From Pelagibius sp. (GTDB lineage: Bacteria > Pseudomonadota > Alphaproteobacteria > Kiloniellales > Kiloniellaceae): a stretch of 60,307 nt of DNA. Where the stretch lies: assembly GCF_028281305.1 (NCBI RefSeq), contig NZ_JANQKD010000036.1, positions 1 to 60,307 on the forward strand, written 5' to 3'. This document shows positions 47,073 to 55,792 of this stretch, one piece after another. The position numbers and the translations under genes are program-made. A model generated the notes under the pieces. The model did no database searches, had not been told where the DNA came from, and saw nothing but the letters and a program-made list of their open reading frames with translations. Every line of letters begins with the position of its first letter. Within the stretch, counting starts at the first letter, position 1.

Positions 47073-48304
47073 GCGGTGCCGCCCTCCACGGCGGGAATCA
47101 TGGGTTTTTCGATGAGGGCGCGGTGGGCACCCAGCTTGCCGTGAGCCACCAGAGTGCCCAGCACGTCGACCATCACACGCGTCGCAAACAGCGAGGTGAT
47201 GTCGGAGGTGTCGTAGGGCGGCGAGACCTCCACCACCTCCATGCCGCAGATCCCCTCGGCGGCCACCTTGCTGACCAGGCTGAGAGCCTCGCGCGGCAGG
47301 AAGCCCCCGGGCTCCGGCCAGCCGGTGCCGGGCACGAAGCCGCAGTCGACGGAATCGATATCGAAACTCAGGTAGACGGCATCGGCCCCTGCCCAGGCCG
47401 TCTCCAGGGCGATCTCGGCGACTTTATCGAGGCCCAGCTTCTCCACATCGGCCATGGAGATGATGGTGGTATCGCGCTTGCGCGCCTCCACCACCGCCTC
47501 GCGGGGCACCTGCCAGCCGCCGATTCCGATCTGCACCAGGTTGGTCGCCGGCACGTTCTCCAGGTTGGTGGCATGAAACCACGGCGTCGTATGCATCCGC
47601 TCGTCCAGGTCCTTCTCCTGGATGTCGGCATGGCGGTCGAAGTGGATGATGCCGATGCGCTTGGAGGTGCACTGGGCGATGCCGCGCACGGTGGCGAAAC
47701 CGATGGAGTGGTCGCCGCCCATGATCAGCGGCAGGGCGCCGGAGGAGAACACGTGGGAGACGGCGCGGGAGATCTGGTCGAAGGTCTTCTCGATGTTCGC
47801 CGGGATGGTGAAGACATCACCGACGTCGCAGAGCGTCATCTGCTCGCGCAGATCGACGCCCATCTCGTAGTTGTAGGGCGTGTAGAGGGCGGAGATCCGG
47901 CGGATACCCTGCGGCCCGAAGCGGGTACCGGGCCGATAAGTCGTGCCGCCGTCAAAGGGCACGCCCATCACCGCCGCGTCGTAGCCGCCGACCTTGGCCA
48001 CGTCCTCGATATAGGGAGCCTTCAGGAAGGTGTTGATGCCGGCATAGTGGGGCAGTTCGCCCCGGGCGAAGGTGGAGATGCCCCGGTCCTCGATGCTGTC
48101 CGCCGCCGCCAGGCCGACCTTTACCGCCCACTGCCGCTCTTTCTGCCAGCCGTCTTCCGGCAGGTCGGCCTCCTTCAGGGCCGAGCGCCAGCCCTGGAGC
48201 TGCATCTTGTCGAAGTCCGGGTGGTGGTGGCGCCGGCTTCCCGGCAGGTGCGCCGCGGGGCCGGCCGCTTTGGTGGCGCGCCGGCGGTTATCAGTGCAAA
48301 ACAT
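47069..48304 (-). CDS. gdmH: guanidine hydrolase (GdmH-like, agmatinase/ureohydrolase family)
   Basis: The ATG at 48304 has AAGGA eight bases upstream. The 411-residue protein is about 100 residues longer than ordinary agmatinase, matching guanidine hydrolases. All six metal ligands of the ureohydrolase fold are there: His199 (GGDHSIGF), Asp223, His225 and Asp227 (HFDRHAD), Asp315 and Asp317 (SFDIDSVD). HTTPWFHATN and PGTGWPEPGG are, as far as I recall, marks of the GdmH group. It would split guanidine into urea and ammonia. The riboswitch upstream and the urea transporter and urease downstream strongly support this over agmatine, guanidinobutyrate or proclavaminate substrates. Confidence 0.85.
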   Translation of the reverse strand: MFCTDNRRRATKAAGPAAHLPGSRRHHHPDFDKMQLQGWRSALKEADLPEDGWQKERQWAVKVGLAAADSIEDRGISTFARGELPHYAGINTFLKAPYIEDVAKVGGYDAAVMGVPFDGGTTYRPGTRFGPQGIRRISALYTPYNYEMGVDLREQMTLCDVGDVFTIPANIEKTFDQISRAVSHVFSSGALPLIMGGDHSIGFATVRGIAQCTSKRIGIIHFDRHADIQEKDLDERMHTTPWFHATNLENVPATNLVQIGIGGWQVPREAVVEARKRDTTIISMADVEKLGLDKVAEIALETAWAGADAVYLSFDIDSVDCGFVPGTGWPEPGGFLPREALSLVSKVAAEGICGMEVVEVSPPYDTSDITSLFATRVMVDVLGTLVAHGKLGAHRALIEKPMIPAVEGGTA

Positions 48305-49112
48305 CAAGAGATCCTTTGTTCTCAGGCAGGCGTTGAGTGTCGTCGCGCTCGCTCCCGCTCACAGCGGCAGCGACGCCGTCAGGCAGGGTTCGGCGATCCT
48401 TCAGCGGCAGGTCGTAGGTGATGGTGGCGCCGTAGGCCTCCGGCGCATGGGGGTCCCAGCGCAGCTTGTCGAAGACGAGCAGGCGCGTGCCGAGCTTGAA
48501 GCCCTCCTTCAAGTCATGGGTGACCATGAAGATGGTCATCTTCTCTTCCTGCCAGAGCGACAGGATGATCTCGTGCATGCGCGCCCGCGTGCCGGGGTCG
48601 AGCGCGCCGAAAGGCTCGTCCAGCAGCAGAACCTTGGGCCGGGGCATCAGGGCCTGGGCGATGGCGAGGCGCTGCTGCATGCCACCGGAAAGGGTCTTTG
48701 GAAAGGCATCGCGGGCATGGGCGAGGCCAACACGCTCCAGCAGGTGTTCGGCCTGTGCCATGGCCTCGCGCCGGCGCGCGCCGAAGAGCCGGCCCCACAG
48801 CTTCGAAGCCCGCAGTTCCAAAGGCAGGATCAGGTTCTCCATGACCGTCAGGTGGGGAAAGACCGAGTAGCGCTGGAAGACAACGCCACGGTCGGCATCC
48901 GGCTCGCTGCCGAGCGGGGCCCCGTCCAGTTCGATAACGCCGCGGGTCGGGCGCTCCTCGCTCAAGAGCAGCCTGAGGAAGGTCGACTTGCCGCAGCCGC
49001 TCGCGCCGACAATGGTGCAGAACTCCTGCGCTTCAATGTCCAGGTTGATGCGCTCCAGCACGGTCTGGGCGCCATAGGTCTGCGAGACGTCTCTGACCGA
49101 GATCAGGCTCAT
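48291..49112 (-). CDS. NitT/TauT-type ABC transporter ATP-binding protein (guanidine uptake)
   Basis: The 273-residue protein's ATG at 49112 overlaps the permease stop (ATGA). The longer frame upstream is a permease shadow. Walker A is GASGCGKST, signature [16 protein letters not shown], Walker B VLLLDEPFGALDP, switch His in MVTHDLKEGF. An insertion ASKLWGRLFGARRREAMAQ is unusual for SsuB/TauB. The last bases overlap the hydrolase start by 14. The riboswitch and hydrolase indicate guanidine as cargo. Confidence 0.92.
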   Translation of the reverse strand: MSLISVRDVSQTYGAQTVLERINLDIEAQEFCTIVGASGCGKSTFLRLLLSEERPTRGVIELDGAPLGSEPDADRGVVFQRYSVFPHLTVMENLILPLELRASKLWGRLFGARRREAMAQAEHLLERVGLAHARDAFPKTLSGGMQQRLAIAQALMPRPKVLLLDEPFGALDPGTRARMHEIILSLWQEEKMTIFMVTHDLKEGFKLGTRLLVFDKLRWDPHAPEAYGATITYDLPLKDRRTLPDGVAAAVSGSERDDTQRLPENKGSLDVLH

Positions 49113-49930
49113 GGCTGCTGCTCCCCCGGCAGCCAGTCGAAGGCGCGCCGCGCGAGCAGCCGCAGCAAATAGTCGAGCAGGAAAGCGAGCAGCGTGATCC
49201 AGATGACGTAAGGCAGGATGACGTCCATGGCGAGGTAGCGGCGCACCAGAAAGATCCGGTAGCCGAGCCCTTCGGTCGAGGCGATGGCCTCGCTTGAGAT
49301 AAGGAAGAGCCAGGCCGGCCCCAGCGAAAGCCGCAGGGCGCTGATGAGGCGCGGCAGGGTCTGGGGCAGCACGACACGGGTCACGATCTGCCAGGTGGAG
49401 GCTCCCAAGGTCTGCGCCTTCACGAGCTGCTCGCGCGGCAGGCTGCCGACGGCCATGGAGAGATCGCGCACCAGAAACGGCGCGATCCCAATGACGATGA
49501 GGACGACCTTGGACAGCTCGCCGAGCCCCAAGACGATGAAGAGTATCGGCAGGATGGCCAGCGGCGGCACCATGGAGAGGGCCGCCACCAGGGGCGCGAA
49601 GGCGGCGCGCACCAGGGGCAGCAGGCCGATGGCGATTCCCGCGGCCAGCGCGATGCCGGTGGCGATCGCAAGCCCCAGGAAGAGGCGCAGCAGGCTGGCC
49701 AGCGTATCCGACCATAGGATGTAGGTTCCCCTGCGTGGATCGGCCTGGAAGGCGAGACGATCGATGGCGGCAGCAAGGCTTTCCGGCGACGGCAGCAGCT
49801 TGTCCGCCGGATTGACCGCCAGGCGGGCGTCGGAGGCGACCAGGTAGACGGCGACCAGGACAACGAAGGGCAAGGCCCCCAGCAGGATCAGTCCCGCCCG
49901 CCCCGGCCGCCGGTTCAGTGCCCGTGCCAT
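49109..49930 (-). CDS. NitT/TauT-type ABC transporter permease (guanidine uptake)
   Basis: The 273-residue membrane protein has about six helices and an EAA-type coupling loop (AQTLGASTWQIVTRVVLPQTLPRLISALRLSLG). The fold is that of SsuC/TauC permeases. It lies 28 bases after the binding protein gene. Guanidine as cargo is inferred from the upstream riboswitch and the downstream hydrolase. Confidence 0.92.
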   Translation of the reverse strand: MARALNRRPGRAGLILLGALPFVVLVAVYLVASDARLAVNPADKLLPSPESLAAAIDRLAFQADPRRGTYILWSDTLASLLRLFLGLAIATGIALAAGIAIGLLPLVRAAFAPLVAALSMVPPLAILPILFIVLGLGELSKVVLIVIGIAPFLVRDLSMAVGSLPREQLVKAQTLGASTWQIVTRVVLPQTLPRLISALRLSLGPAWLFLISSEAIASTEGLGYRIFLVRRYLAMDVILPYVIWITLLAFLLDYLLRLLARRAFDWLPGEQQP

Positions 49931-49958
49931 GCCGCGCCGCTGGCAAATCCGCCGCGCC

Positions 49959-51059
49959 TTACAGCATGCCGTCCGCGGCCATGCTCATGAAGCTGGCGTC
50001 AAAGCGGAGCTTGGTGTTGCCCTGGTCGCCCAGCGTCGCGCCGGAGGGGAATGTCATGCCGACATAGTCCGGGCTCGGTGCGCCCTCGCCCAGGATGCCG
50101 TGAGTGAAAAGGAACTGCCGCACAACGTCCATGGTCTCAACCAGTTCCGGGCTCTTGGCGAAGGCGATCGCCTCGGCGGGCTCGTAGAACATTTTGGTGG
50201 TGGCGAGCTGCGCTTCATAGCCCGCCAGGTCGGTGCCCGACTTTTCGCCCATGAAAGTGCGCGCGGCCTTACCGGCCTCGTCGTCAGCGGACATGATCGC
50301 CATGGTCTCGTACCAGGCGCCCACCAGCGCCTTGCCGAAGTCCGGGTTGGCACTCAGAACCTCGGTGTTCACCACCATCATGTCGATGATCTCACCGGGA
50401 ATATCGGCAGAGGTGTAGAGCACCTTGGCGCCCGGCTCGGCGGCGATCTCGCTCAGCAGCGGGTTCCAGGTGACCACCGCCTCGACATCCGCCGTCTTGA
50501 AGGCGGCCACCATATCGGCGTCGGAGGTATTGACGACCGTCAGATCGCGCTCCGCCAGCTTCACGCTGTCCAGCGCCCGGGCCAGCAGGTAGTGGGACAC
50601 CGAAAGCTCGACCAGGTTGACGTTCTTGCCCTTCAGCGCGGCGATACCTCCACCGCCTTTCACCACCAGACCATCGTTGCCGTTGGAAAAGTCGCCGAGG
50701 ATCAGCGCGGTCGAATCGACACCGCCGCCGGCGGGAATGCTGAGCGCATCCATGTTGGTCATGACGGTGCCGTCGAAGGCACCGGCGGTGAACTGGTTGA
50801 TGGACTCGATGTAGTCGTTGATCTGCACGACTTCGATTTCGATGCCGTACTTGTCCGCCCACTTCTTCACGATGCCCATCTCGTCGGCATAGGCCCAGGG
50901 CATCCAGCCGACATAGATGGACCAGGCGATGCGGAAGCTCTCCTTCTTGGCGGCTTCCGCCGGCTGACCCGATGCGGTCAAGACCGCAAAACAAAGCGCG
51001 GCAACAATCGCTGCGAAGCTGCGCCGCCCGACCCCTCTCTGCGATAGAAACTGCAGCAT
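49959..51059 (-). CDS. NitT/TauT-type ABC transporter substrate-binding protein (guanidine)
   Basis: The 366-residue protein has a signal peptide (cleavage near AEA-AK, residue 36), then FRIAWSIYVGWMPWAYADEMGIVKKWADKYGIEIEVVQINDYIESINQFTAG in the type II binding fold (SsuA/NMT1-like). A strong ribosome site (AGGAGG) precedes the ATG. A riboswitch for guanidine lies in its leader. Binding proteins of this type beside cyanobacterial gdmH genes are thought to carry guanidine, which supports the same here. Confidence 0.9.
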   Translation of the reverse strand: MLQFLSQRGVGRRSFAAIVAALCFAVLTASGQPAEAAKKESFRIAWSIYVGWMPWAYADEMGIVKKWADKYGIEIEVVQINDYIESINQFTAGAFDGTVMTNMDALSIPAGGGVDSTALILGDFSNGNDGLVVKGGGGIAALKGKNVNLVELSVSHYLLARALDSVKLAERDLTVVNTSDADMVAAFKTADVEAVVTWNPLLSEIAAEPGAKVLYTSADIPGEIIDMMVVNTEVLSANPDFGKALVGAWYETMAIMSADDEAGKAARTFMGEKSGTDLAGYEAQLATTKMFYEPAEAIAFAKSPELVETMDVVRQFLFTHGILGEGAPSPDYVGMTFPSGATLGDQGNTKLRFDASFMSMAADGML

Positions 51060-51152
51060 CCCAAACCTCCTGTTCGATCTCGTTTCTTTGCGTCAGAGGT
51101 CGACATCAGGAATGGGAATCACCTGTAAGACGGCCTCAGACCTCTTGCAGTG

Positions 51153-51249
51153 ATCTCCCGGGATTTTGGCCCGCCGTGGCTCCGGGTGCGTTGCCCGGAG
51201 TGCGCCTCTCGGACCAGACACCGTCACCCAAACGGCCGGAACCCTAGAC
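51153..51249 (-). ncRNA. guanidine-I riboswitch (ykkC motif)
   Basis: Read on the minus strand, the segment shows in order CUAGGGUUCCG (51236-51246), CUGGUCCGAGAG (51205-51216), a GC-rich variable hairpin (CUCCGGG..CCCGGAG), ACGGCGGG, then AAAAUCCCGGGAGA (51153-51166). These are the hallmark conserved blocks of the guanidine-I aptamer. It lies 94-190 bases upstream of the binding-protein ATG. Downstream, AGAGGTC (51095-51101) and GACCTCT (51139-51145) can pair, a possible expression platform ahead of the AGGAGG ribosome site. Guanidine should turn on the operon. Confidence 0.95.
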
Positions 51250-51350
51250 GCCCTGCACTCATAGTCTCAGCAAGCCGCGTGCCAGTCCGTGGAGCGGGGA
51301 TGATTGCGGCGGAAGTCCGCGCAATTCCTTGCCGGCGGGGAAACGTCGTA

Positions 51351-51364
51351 TACAAACATTTGTA
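51351..51364. promoter_or_regulatory. palindrome in the guanidine operon promoter region
   Basis: TACAAA, CA, TTTGTA is a perfect 14-base palindrome, about 100 bases upstream of the aptamer. Neighbouring AT-rich sequence (51340-51400) is the likely promoter. The palindrome could be an operator for nitrogen or other control on top of the riboswitch. Confidence 0.45.
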
Positions 51365-51669
51365 AAACAACGATAATTCTCATTTGCCTAGGGATTAATC
51401 ATGTCCAGAGCGGCGCCTAGAATTTGTGCATTCCAGCAGGCTGCCGAAACGACCCGCAGCACAGAGTCCGGATCATTGCCTCCAGGTCCGCCGAGGAAAG
51501 GCCGCTTTGCCTGGCTGGCTTTGCCTTTGCGATCGGCGATGCCCTATCATCCGCCCGCAAGGTTTTTCCACTGGCACTTCTTTCACCCGAGGGCACCCGC
51601 GTGGTCATCGTTTCATCCCCCCGTCATCGTGGCATTCGGCCATGAGAGCCTGCCCATGAGAGCCCAGCC
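51365..51669. other. 305-base intergenic region, nothing firmly assignable
   Basis: Apart from AT-rich promoter sequence at 51365-51400 and a weak promoter context ahead of the regulator gene at 51670, I see no gene, hairpin or repeat. Overlapping frames on the plus strand here lack ribosome sites and family likeness. Confidence 0.5.
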
Positions 51670-52560
51670 ATGACAGAGGGAGAGGCTTCCCCCGCCTTCT
51701 TGACCACCAAGGAAGTGGCCGAGTTGCTGCGGGTCAAGGAACGCAAGGTCTATGACCTCGCCGCCGAGGGCGAGATCCCGTGCCGGCGCGTCACCGGCAA
51801 GCTGCTGTTTCCGCGACTGGAACTGGAAGCCTGGCTGACCGGCAGCGCAGGCGCGACCAAGCCGGCCGCGGCGCGGCCCAATGTGGTCGCCGGCAGCCAC
51901 GATCCCCTGCTCGACTGGGCCATTCGCGAGTCCGGATCGGGGCTCGCGACCTTCTTCGACGGCTCCCTAGACGGGCTTGAGCGGATCGCAACCGGCGAAG
52001 CTGCTGCCGCCGGCATGCATGTCTTCGAGGCAGCGCGGGACGACTGGAACGTCAATCACGTCGCCGCGAAGCTGGCGGGCCAGCCGGTGGTGGTGGTCGA
52101 GTTCGCCCGGCGGCAGCAGGGACTGATCCTGGCGAAGGGATTGGAAAAAGACGTGCAGGCACCCGCCGATCTGCGCGGACGCAAGGTGGTTCGGCGCCAG
52201 CCGGCCGCCGGTGCGGCGCTGCTGCTGAATCACCTGCTGAAGCGCGACGGCCTCTCGGCGGAAGACATCGACTGGCTGCCCGGACTGGCGCGCACGGAAA
52301 CCGAAGCGGCGGCCTCCGTCGCCGCCGGGGACGCGGAAGCCGCGCTCGGTCTGCAGGCCATGGCGCGGCAGTTCGGACTGCCCTTCCTCGCCCTCGCCGA
52401 GGAGCGCTTCGATCTGGTCGCCGACCGCCGCTGCTGGTTCGAACCGCCGATGCAGAGCCTCATGGCCTTCTGCCGCCGCCCGGCCTTCGCGGAGAAAGCC
52501 GAAGCTCTTGGCGGATACGATGTCAGCGGCTTCGGCCGGGTCCAGTGGAACGGACCCTAG
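51670..52560 (+). CDS. transcriptional regulator: excisionase-type HTH fused to a periplasmic-binding-like sensor domain
   Basis: The 296-residue protein opens with an HTH_17/excisionase DNA-binding module (FLTTKEVAELLRVKERKVYDLAAEGEIPCRRVTGKLLFPRLELEAWL, about 10-56). After a short linker, residues about 70-290 are a PBP-like ligand domain (LLDWAIRESGSGLATFFDGSLDGLERI). No signal peptide is present, so the binding domain senses ligand in the cytoplasm. Similar fusions sit beside molybdate/tungstate transporter genes. tupABC lie just downstream in the opposite direction, so this is probably the oxyanion regulator for them. Confidence 0.85.
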   Translation: MTEGEASPAFLTTKEVAELLRVKERKVYDLAAEGEIPCRRVTGKLLFPRLELEAWLTGSAGATKPAAARPNVVAGSHDPLLDWAIRESGSGLATFFDGSLDGLERIATGEAAAAGMHVFEAARDDWNVNHVAAKLAGQPVVVVEFARRQQGLILAKGLEKDVQAPADLRGRKVVRRQPAAGAALLLNHLLKRDGLSAEDIDWLPGLARTETEAAASVAAGDAEAALGLQAMARQFGLPFLALAEERFDLVADRRCWFEPPMQSLMAFCRRPAFAEKAEALGGYDVSGFGRVQWNGP

Positions 52561-52591
52561 ATCACGGTCTCACGAAGGACAGGCGGCCGGG

Positions 52592-53221
52592 ATGACCAAG
52601 CCCTCCTCAGCAGCGCAGCGCTGGGACGCACGCTACGCAGCCTCGGACGAACCGCCGTTCGGGACGGCGCCCAACGAATACCTCCGGATGGTGACCGCCC
52701 GCTCGGACTTCGACGCGCGCAGTGCGCTTTGCCTGGCCGATGGCGACGGGCGCAACGGAGCCTGGCTGGCACGGCAAGGCCTGACCGTTACGGCGCTCGA
52801 CATCTCCGCGGTGGCCACCGAAAGGGCCCTGGCCTTCGACCGGGACAACGCCGTCGCGGTTAAGCGGCTGACCGCCGATCTGGACAGTTGGAGCGCGAAA
52901 CCCGCCGAGACCTGGGATCTGATAACGCTGCTCTACCTGCAGGCGCCGACAGGCACGCGGCTGCGCGCTCTTGACCAGGCCGCAGCAGCGCTCGCCCCCG
53001 GGGGCTGGCTGGTCGTCGAGGCCTTTGCAAAGGCGCAGGCCGCTCAGCCAACCATGGGGCCGGACAATCCGGACCTGCTCTATGATCTCTCCGAACTGCG
53101 GGCGGCCACACCCGGCCTGACTGTCGTGGAAGCGCTGGAGGGAGAGGTGCACCTGGAAGAAGGACGGCGGCATCGCGGCATCGCGCAGGTCGTGCGCTTT
53201 GCCGCACGCCGTCCAGGCTGA
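52592..53221 (+). CDS. class I SAM-dependent methyltransferase (TehB-like)
   Basis: The ATG at 52592 gives MTKPSSAAQRWDARYAA. The frame runs upstream to 52508 into the previous gene. The 209-residue protein has the SAM motif ALCLADGDGRNGAWLARQGL, DISAVATERAL, and WDLITLLYLQAPTGTRLRALDQAAAALAPGGWLVVE. It resembles the TehB/tellurite-resistance and thiopurine methyltransferase group. The function is not known. It lies 31 bases after the regulator and ends 22 bases from tupA (convergent), with no clear terminator. Confidence 0.85.
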   Translation: MTKPSSAAQRWDARYAASDEPPFGTAPNEYLRMVTARSDFDARSALCLADGDGRNGAWLARQGLTVTALDISAVATERALAFDRDNAVAVKRLTADLDSWSAKPAETWDLITLLYLQAPTGTRLRALDQAAAALAPGGWLVVEAFAKAQAAQPTMGPDNPDLLYDLSELRAATPGLTVVEALEGEVHLEEGRRHRGIAQVVRFAARRPG

Positions 53222-53243
53222 CTGGGCCTCAGCTCATCCAGCG

Positions 53244-54071
53244 CTAGCTCATCCGGGCGTTCGGAAAGAAGAGCTGCTGACCATCGCGGGTGTAGTCGGC
53301 GATGGCGGACTGGCCTTCGTCGGAGAGGATCCAGTCGATGAACCTCTGGCCCATCTCGGCCTTCACGTTCTCGCAGCGCTCGGGATTCACCAGGATGACG
53401 CCGTACTGATTGAAGAGGCGCGTATCGCCCTCGACAACAATCCTGTGGTTCTGCTTGTTGCCGAAGGCGATCCAGGTGGCCCGGTCGGTCATGGTGTAGG
53501 CGCCCATGCCGATGGCGACATTCAAGGTCGCCCCCATGCCGGAGCCGGTTTCCCGGTACCAGGTCCCGCTGGCGCTGCTGGGATCGACGTCGGCGGCATT
53601 CCAGAGCGCCAGTTCCTTTTTGTGGGTACCGGAATCATCGCCGCGCGACGCAAAAACCGCCTCTGACTGCTTTATCTTGGCAAGCGCTTCGGCCACGTCG
53701 GCACCGCCACCGATACCCGCCGGGTCGTCGGCCGGTCCGACGATGACGAAGTCGTTGTACATGACATCGGCGCGGCTGACGCCATAACCTTCGGTGACGA
53801 ACTTCTCCTCCGCCGGCTTGGCATGAACCAGCAGCACATCGCCGTCGCAGTTGCGTGCGTTCTTGATCGCCTGGCCGGTCCCGACCGCGACAACCCGCAC
53901 CTCGATCCCGCTGGCCTCCTGGAATTGCGGCAACAGGTGATCATAAAGGCCGGAGTTCTGGGTCGAGGTCGTCGACTGCACGATGATGAAGTCTTCGGCC
54001 CAGGCCGCGGCAGCGGGTATGGCTGTGGCTGCGACCAGGGCGACTGCGAACGTAAGGGCTTTCACCTGCAT
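53244..54071 (-). CDS. tupA: tungstate ABC transporter substrate-binding protein TupA
   Basis: The 275-residue protein has a signal peptide (cleavage near AWA-ED) and the diagnostic TupA motif VQSTTSTQNSGLYDHLLP, with SRGDDSGTHKKELALW and WYRETGSGMGATLNVA further on. TupA binds tungstate with very high selectivity. The gene lies 32 bases downstream of the ATPase gene in the order tupB, tupC, tupA. Confidence 0.92.
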   Translation of the reverse strand: MQVKALTFAVALVAATAIPAAAAWAEDFIIVQSTTSTQNSGLYDHLLPQFQEASGIEVRVVAVGTGQAIKNARNCDGDVLLVHAKPAEEKFVTEGYGVSRADVMYNDFVIVGPADDPAGIGGGADVAEALAKIKQSEAVFASRGDDSGTHKKELALWNAADVDPSSASGTWYRETGSGMGATLNVAIGMGAYTMTDRATWIAFGNKQNHRIVVEGDTRLFNQYGVILVNPERCENVKAEMGQRFIDWILSDEGQSAIADYTRDGQQLFFPNARMS

Positions 54072-54103
54072 GGACCTCTCTCCTCAAGGTATGGGTTGGC
54101 GCT

Positions 54104-54862
54104 CTAAATGAGCAACTCACCGGCCAGATAGGCACGTGCTTCCACGCTGCTGGGACTGTGAAAGAACGCAGCGGCCGGCGCCGCCTCGCGCAGCCGGCCT
54201 TGGTGCAGAAAGCAAACGTTGTCAGCCAGGCGCTGGGCCTGCCCGGCCTCGTGGGTCACCAGGACAATGCTGACGCCATCGTCCACCGCGCGGCGGATCA
54301 GAGCTTCGATGGCCGCCGTTGCCTGCGGGTCGAGACTGGCGGTCGGCTCGTCCAGCAGCAGCACCTTGGGCGCCGCGGCCAGGGCACGCACCATGGCGAC
54401 ACGCTGCTGTTCGCCGCCGGACAGCACCCGGGCCGGCCGTTCGGCCAGCTCCGTGAGTTGGCCAAGAGCCAGGAGTTCGGCGAGGCGCTCCGCGCGCTCC
54501 CGGCGCGGCGTCCCGTAGGTGCGCAACGCATGATCCAGGTTGGCGCGCACCGAGCGGCGCAAGAGAACCGGTTTCTGGAAGACGAAAGCGATCCGCCGAC
54601 GCGTCTCTTCGCCCGCCATGCATTCCAGGCGCCCGGCGCTCGGCGCGATGAGCCCGGCGATCAGGCGCAGCGCCAGGCTCTTGCCGGCACCGTTGGGGCC
54701 CATGACGGCCGTCACACCCTGCGCGGGGACCGTCATGCTGAGACCGTCGATCAGCCGCTTGCCACCACGCTCCAGCACCAGGTTATCAAGCACAACCGCC
54801 GGAGGCGTGTTCGGCTGCGGGTGACAGGGCTCGCAGAGCGGCATCACGGCACCATCAGGCAT
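54104..54862 (-). CDS. tupC: tungstate ABC transporter ATP-binding protein TupC
   Basis: The 252-residue protein has Walker A GPNGAGKS, signature VLSGGEQQRVAMVRAL, Walker B VLLLDEPTASLDP and switch His in LVTHEAGQA. It lacks the long C-terminal TOBE domain of ModC, matching TupC. Its start overlaps the permease gene by 8 bases. There is a chance of an alternate start some codons inside, as the first 20 residues are not typical. Confidence 0.9.
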   Translation of the reverse strand: MPDGAVMPLCEPCHPQPNTPPAVVLDNLVLERGGKRLIDGLSMTVPAQGVTAVMGPNGAGKSLALRLIAGLIAPSAGRLECMAGEETRRRIAFVFQKPVLLRRSVRANLDHALRTYGTPRRERAERLAELLALGQLTELAERPARVLSGGEQQRVAMVRALAAAPKVLLLDEPTASLDPQATAAIEALIRRAVDDGVSIVLVTHEAGQAQRLADNVCFLHQGRLREAAPAAAFFHSPSSVEARAYLAGELLI

Positions 54863-55562
54863 AGGCCAGGCGCTCCGCCGTGCGCCGCAGGCCCAGGAGT
54901 CCGGCGTTGATGAGAATCGAAAGGCATACCAGGATGATGCCGAGGCCGAGCGCCAGCGCCAACTCGCCCTTCGAGGTTTCCAGCGCGATGGCGGTCGTCA
55001 TCACCCGGGTCACATGGGCGATGTTGCCGCCGACAATCATCACCGCACCGACCTCCGCCAGGGCACGCCCGAGCCCAGCCAGAGCCGCCGTCAGCAGGGA
55101 GTAGCGGGCATCCCAAAGCAGCGTCGCTATCGTACCGAGACGGCTGCTGCCCATGGAGCGCAGCAGTTCGTCGTACTCGCCGTGCAGATCCTCGACCACC
55201 TGGCGGGTCAGCGCGGCGACGATGGGCGTCACCAGGACGGCCTGGGCAATGATCATCGCCGTCGGGGTGTAGAGCAGTTGCAGGACCCCCAGCGGCCCGG
55301 CGCTGGAAAGCATGAGATAGACCGCCAGGCCGACGACCACGGGCGGCAGGCCCATCAGGGCGCTGATCACGACGATGACGACGCCACGGCCGGGAAAACG
55401 GCCGACGGCGAGCAGTGCGCCCAAAGGCAAACCGAGCAGGCAGGCGATGATCACGGCGGAAAAGGTCACCCGCAGCGACAAGCCGATGATCGCCACCAGC
55501 TCCGCATCCAATCCGACGATCAGCGCAAAGGCTTCCGCAAAGGCAGCCCCGAAATCCTGCAT
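54855..55562 (-). CDS. tupB: tungstate ABC transporter permease TupB
   Basis: The 235-residue membrane protein has five or six helices, with GLSLRVTFSAVIIACLLGLPLGALLA at the N-terminus and an EAA loop LLRSMGSSRLGTIATLLWDARYSLLTAALAGLGRALAEVGAVMIVGGNI. It leads the tup operon. A tandem TTATGC repeat lies 28 bases upstream of its start. Confidence 0.9.
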   Translation of the reverse strand: MQDFGAAFAEAFALIVGLDAELVAIIGLSLRVTFSAVIIACLLGLPLGALLAVGRFPGRGVVIVVISALMGLPPVVVGLAVYLMLSSAGPLGVLQLLYTPTAMIIAQAVLVTPIVAALTRQVVEDLHGEYDELLRSMGSSRLGTIATLLWDARYSLLTAALAGLGRALAEVGAVMIVGGNIAHVTRVMTTAIALETSKGELALALGLGIILVCLSILINAGLLGLRRTAERLAYA

Positions 55563-55589
55563 TCCCTGAGATCCATCAGACTTCGCAAT

Positions 55590-55605
55590 TTATGCGTTCT
55601 TATGC
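55590..55605. promoter_or_regulatory. tandem TTATGC repeat upstream of tupBCA
   Basis: Two TTATGC words start at 55590 and 55600, exactly ten bases apart (one helical turn). They sit in the short AT-rich leader of the tungstate transporter operon. Direct repeats suit an excisionase-type HTH such as the regulator at 51670. Confidence 0.5.
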
Positions 55606-55792
55606 ATTTTACGTCTTTTCTTCCGGAGAGAACAAGCCCCTTCGCAAGACCCGGGCTGCGGCTGCGCGGACAGAAGGCTGGCCCTCCGCGCTCGTGGGGG
55701 CTGTAAACGCCGGGTTCGATCGGTTTCAGGAGGCGGCCGGATATGGCACGGCCAGCAGTGCGAAGCATCCGGAAGCGGCCGGGTGGCCGGGA

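Noticed and set aside
47069..48304. Calling the hydrolase simply agmatinase (speB)
   Set aside because: It is about 100 residues longer, has the HTTPWFHATN and PGTGWPEPGG stretches, and sits behind a guanidine riboswitch and before urease. Agmatinase is possible but less likely.
51550..51620. Sigma-54 promoter (TGGCAC near 51573)
   Set aside because: TGGCAC is followed by TTCTTTCAC, and the -12 TTGC element is missing.
53244..55562. Molybdate transporter modABC instead of tupABC
   Set aside because: The binding protein has the TTSTQNSGL motif of TupA, and the ATPase lacks a ModC-type TOBE domain.
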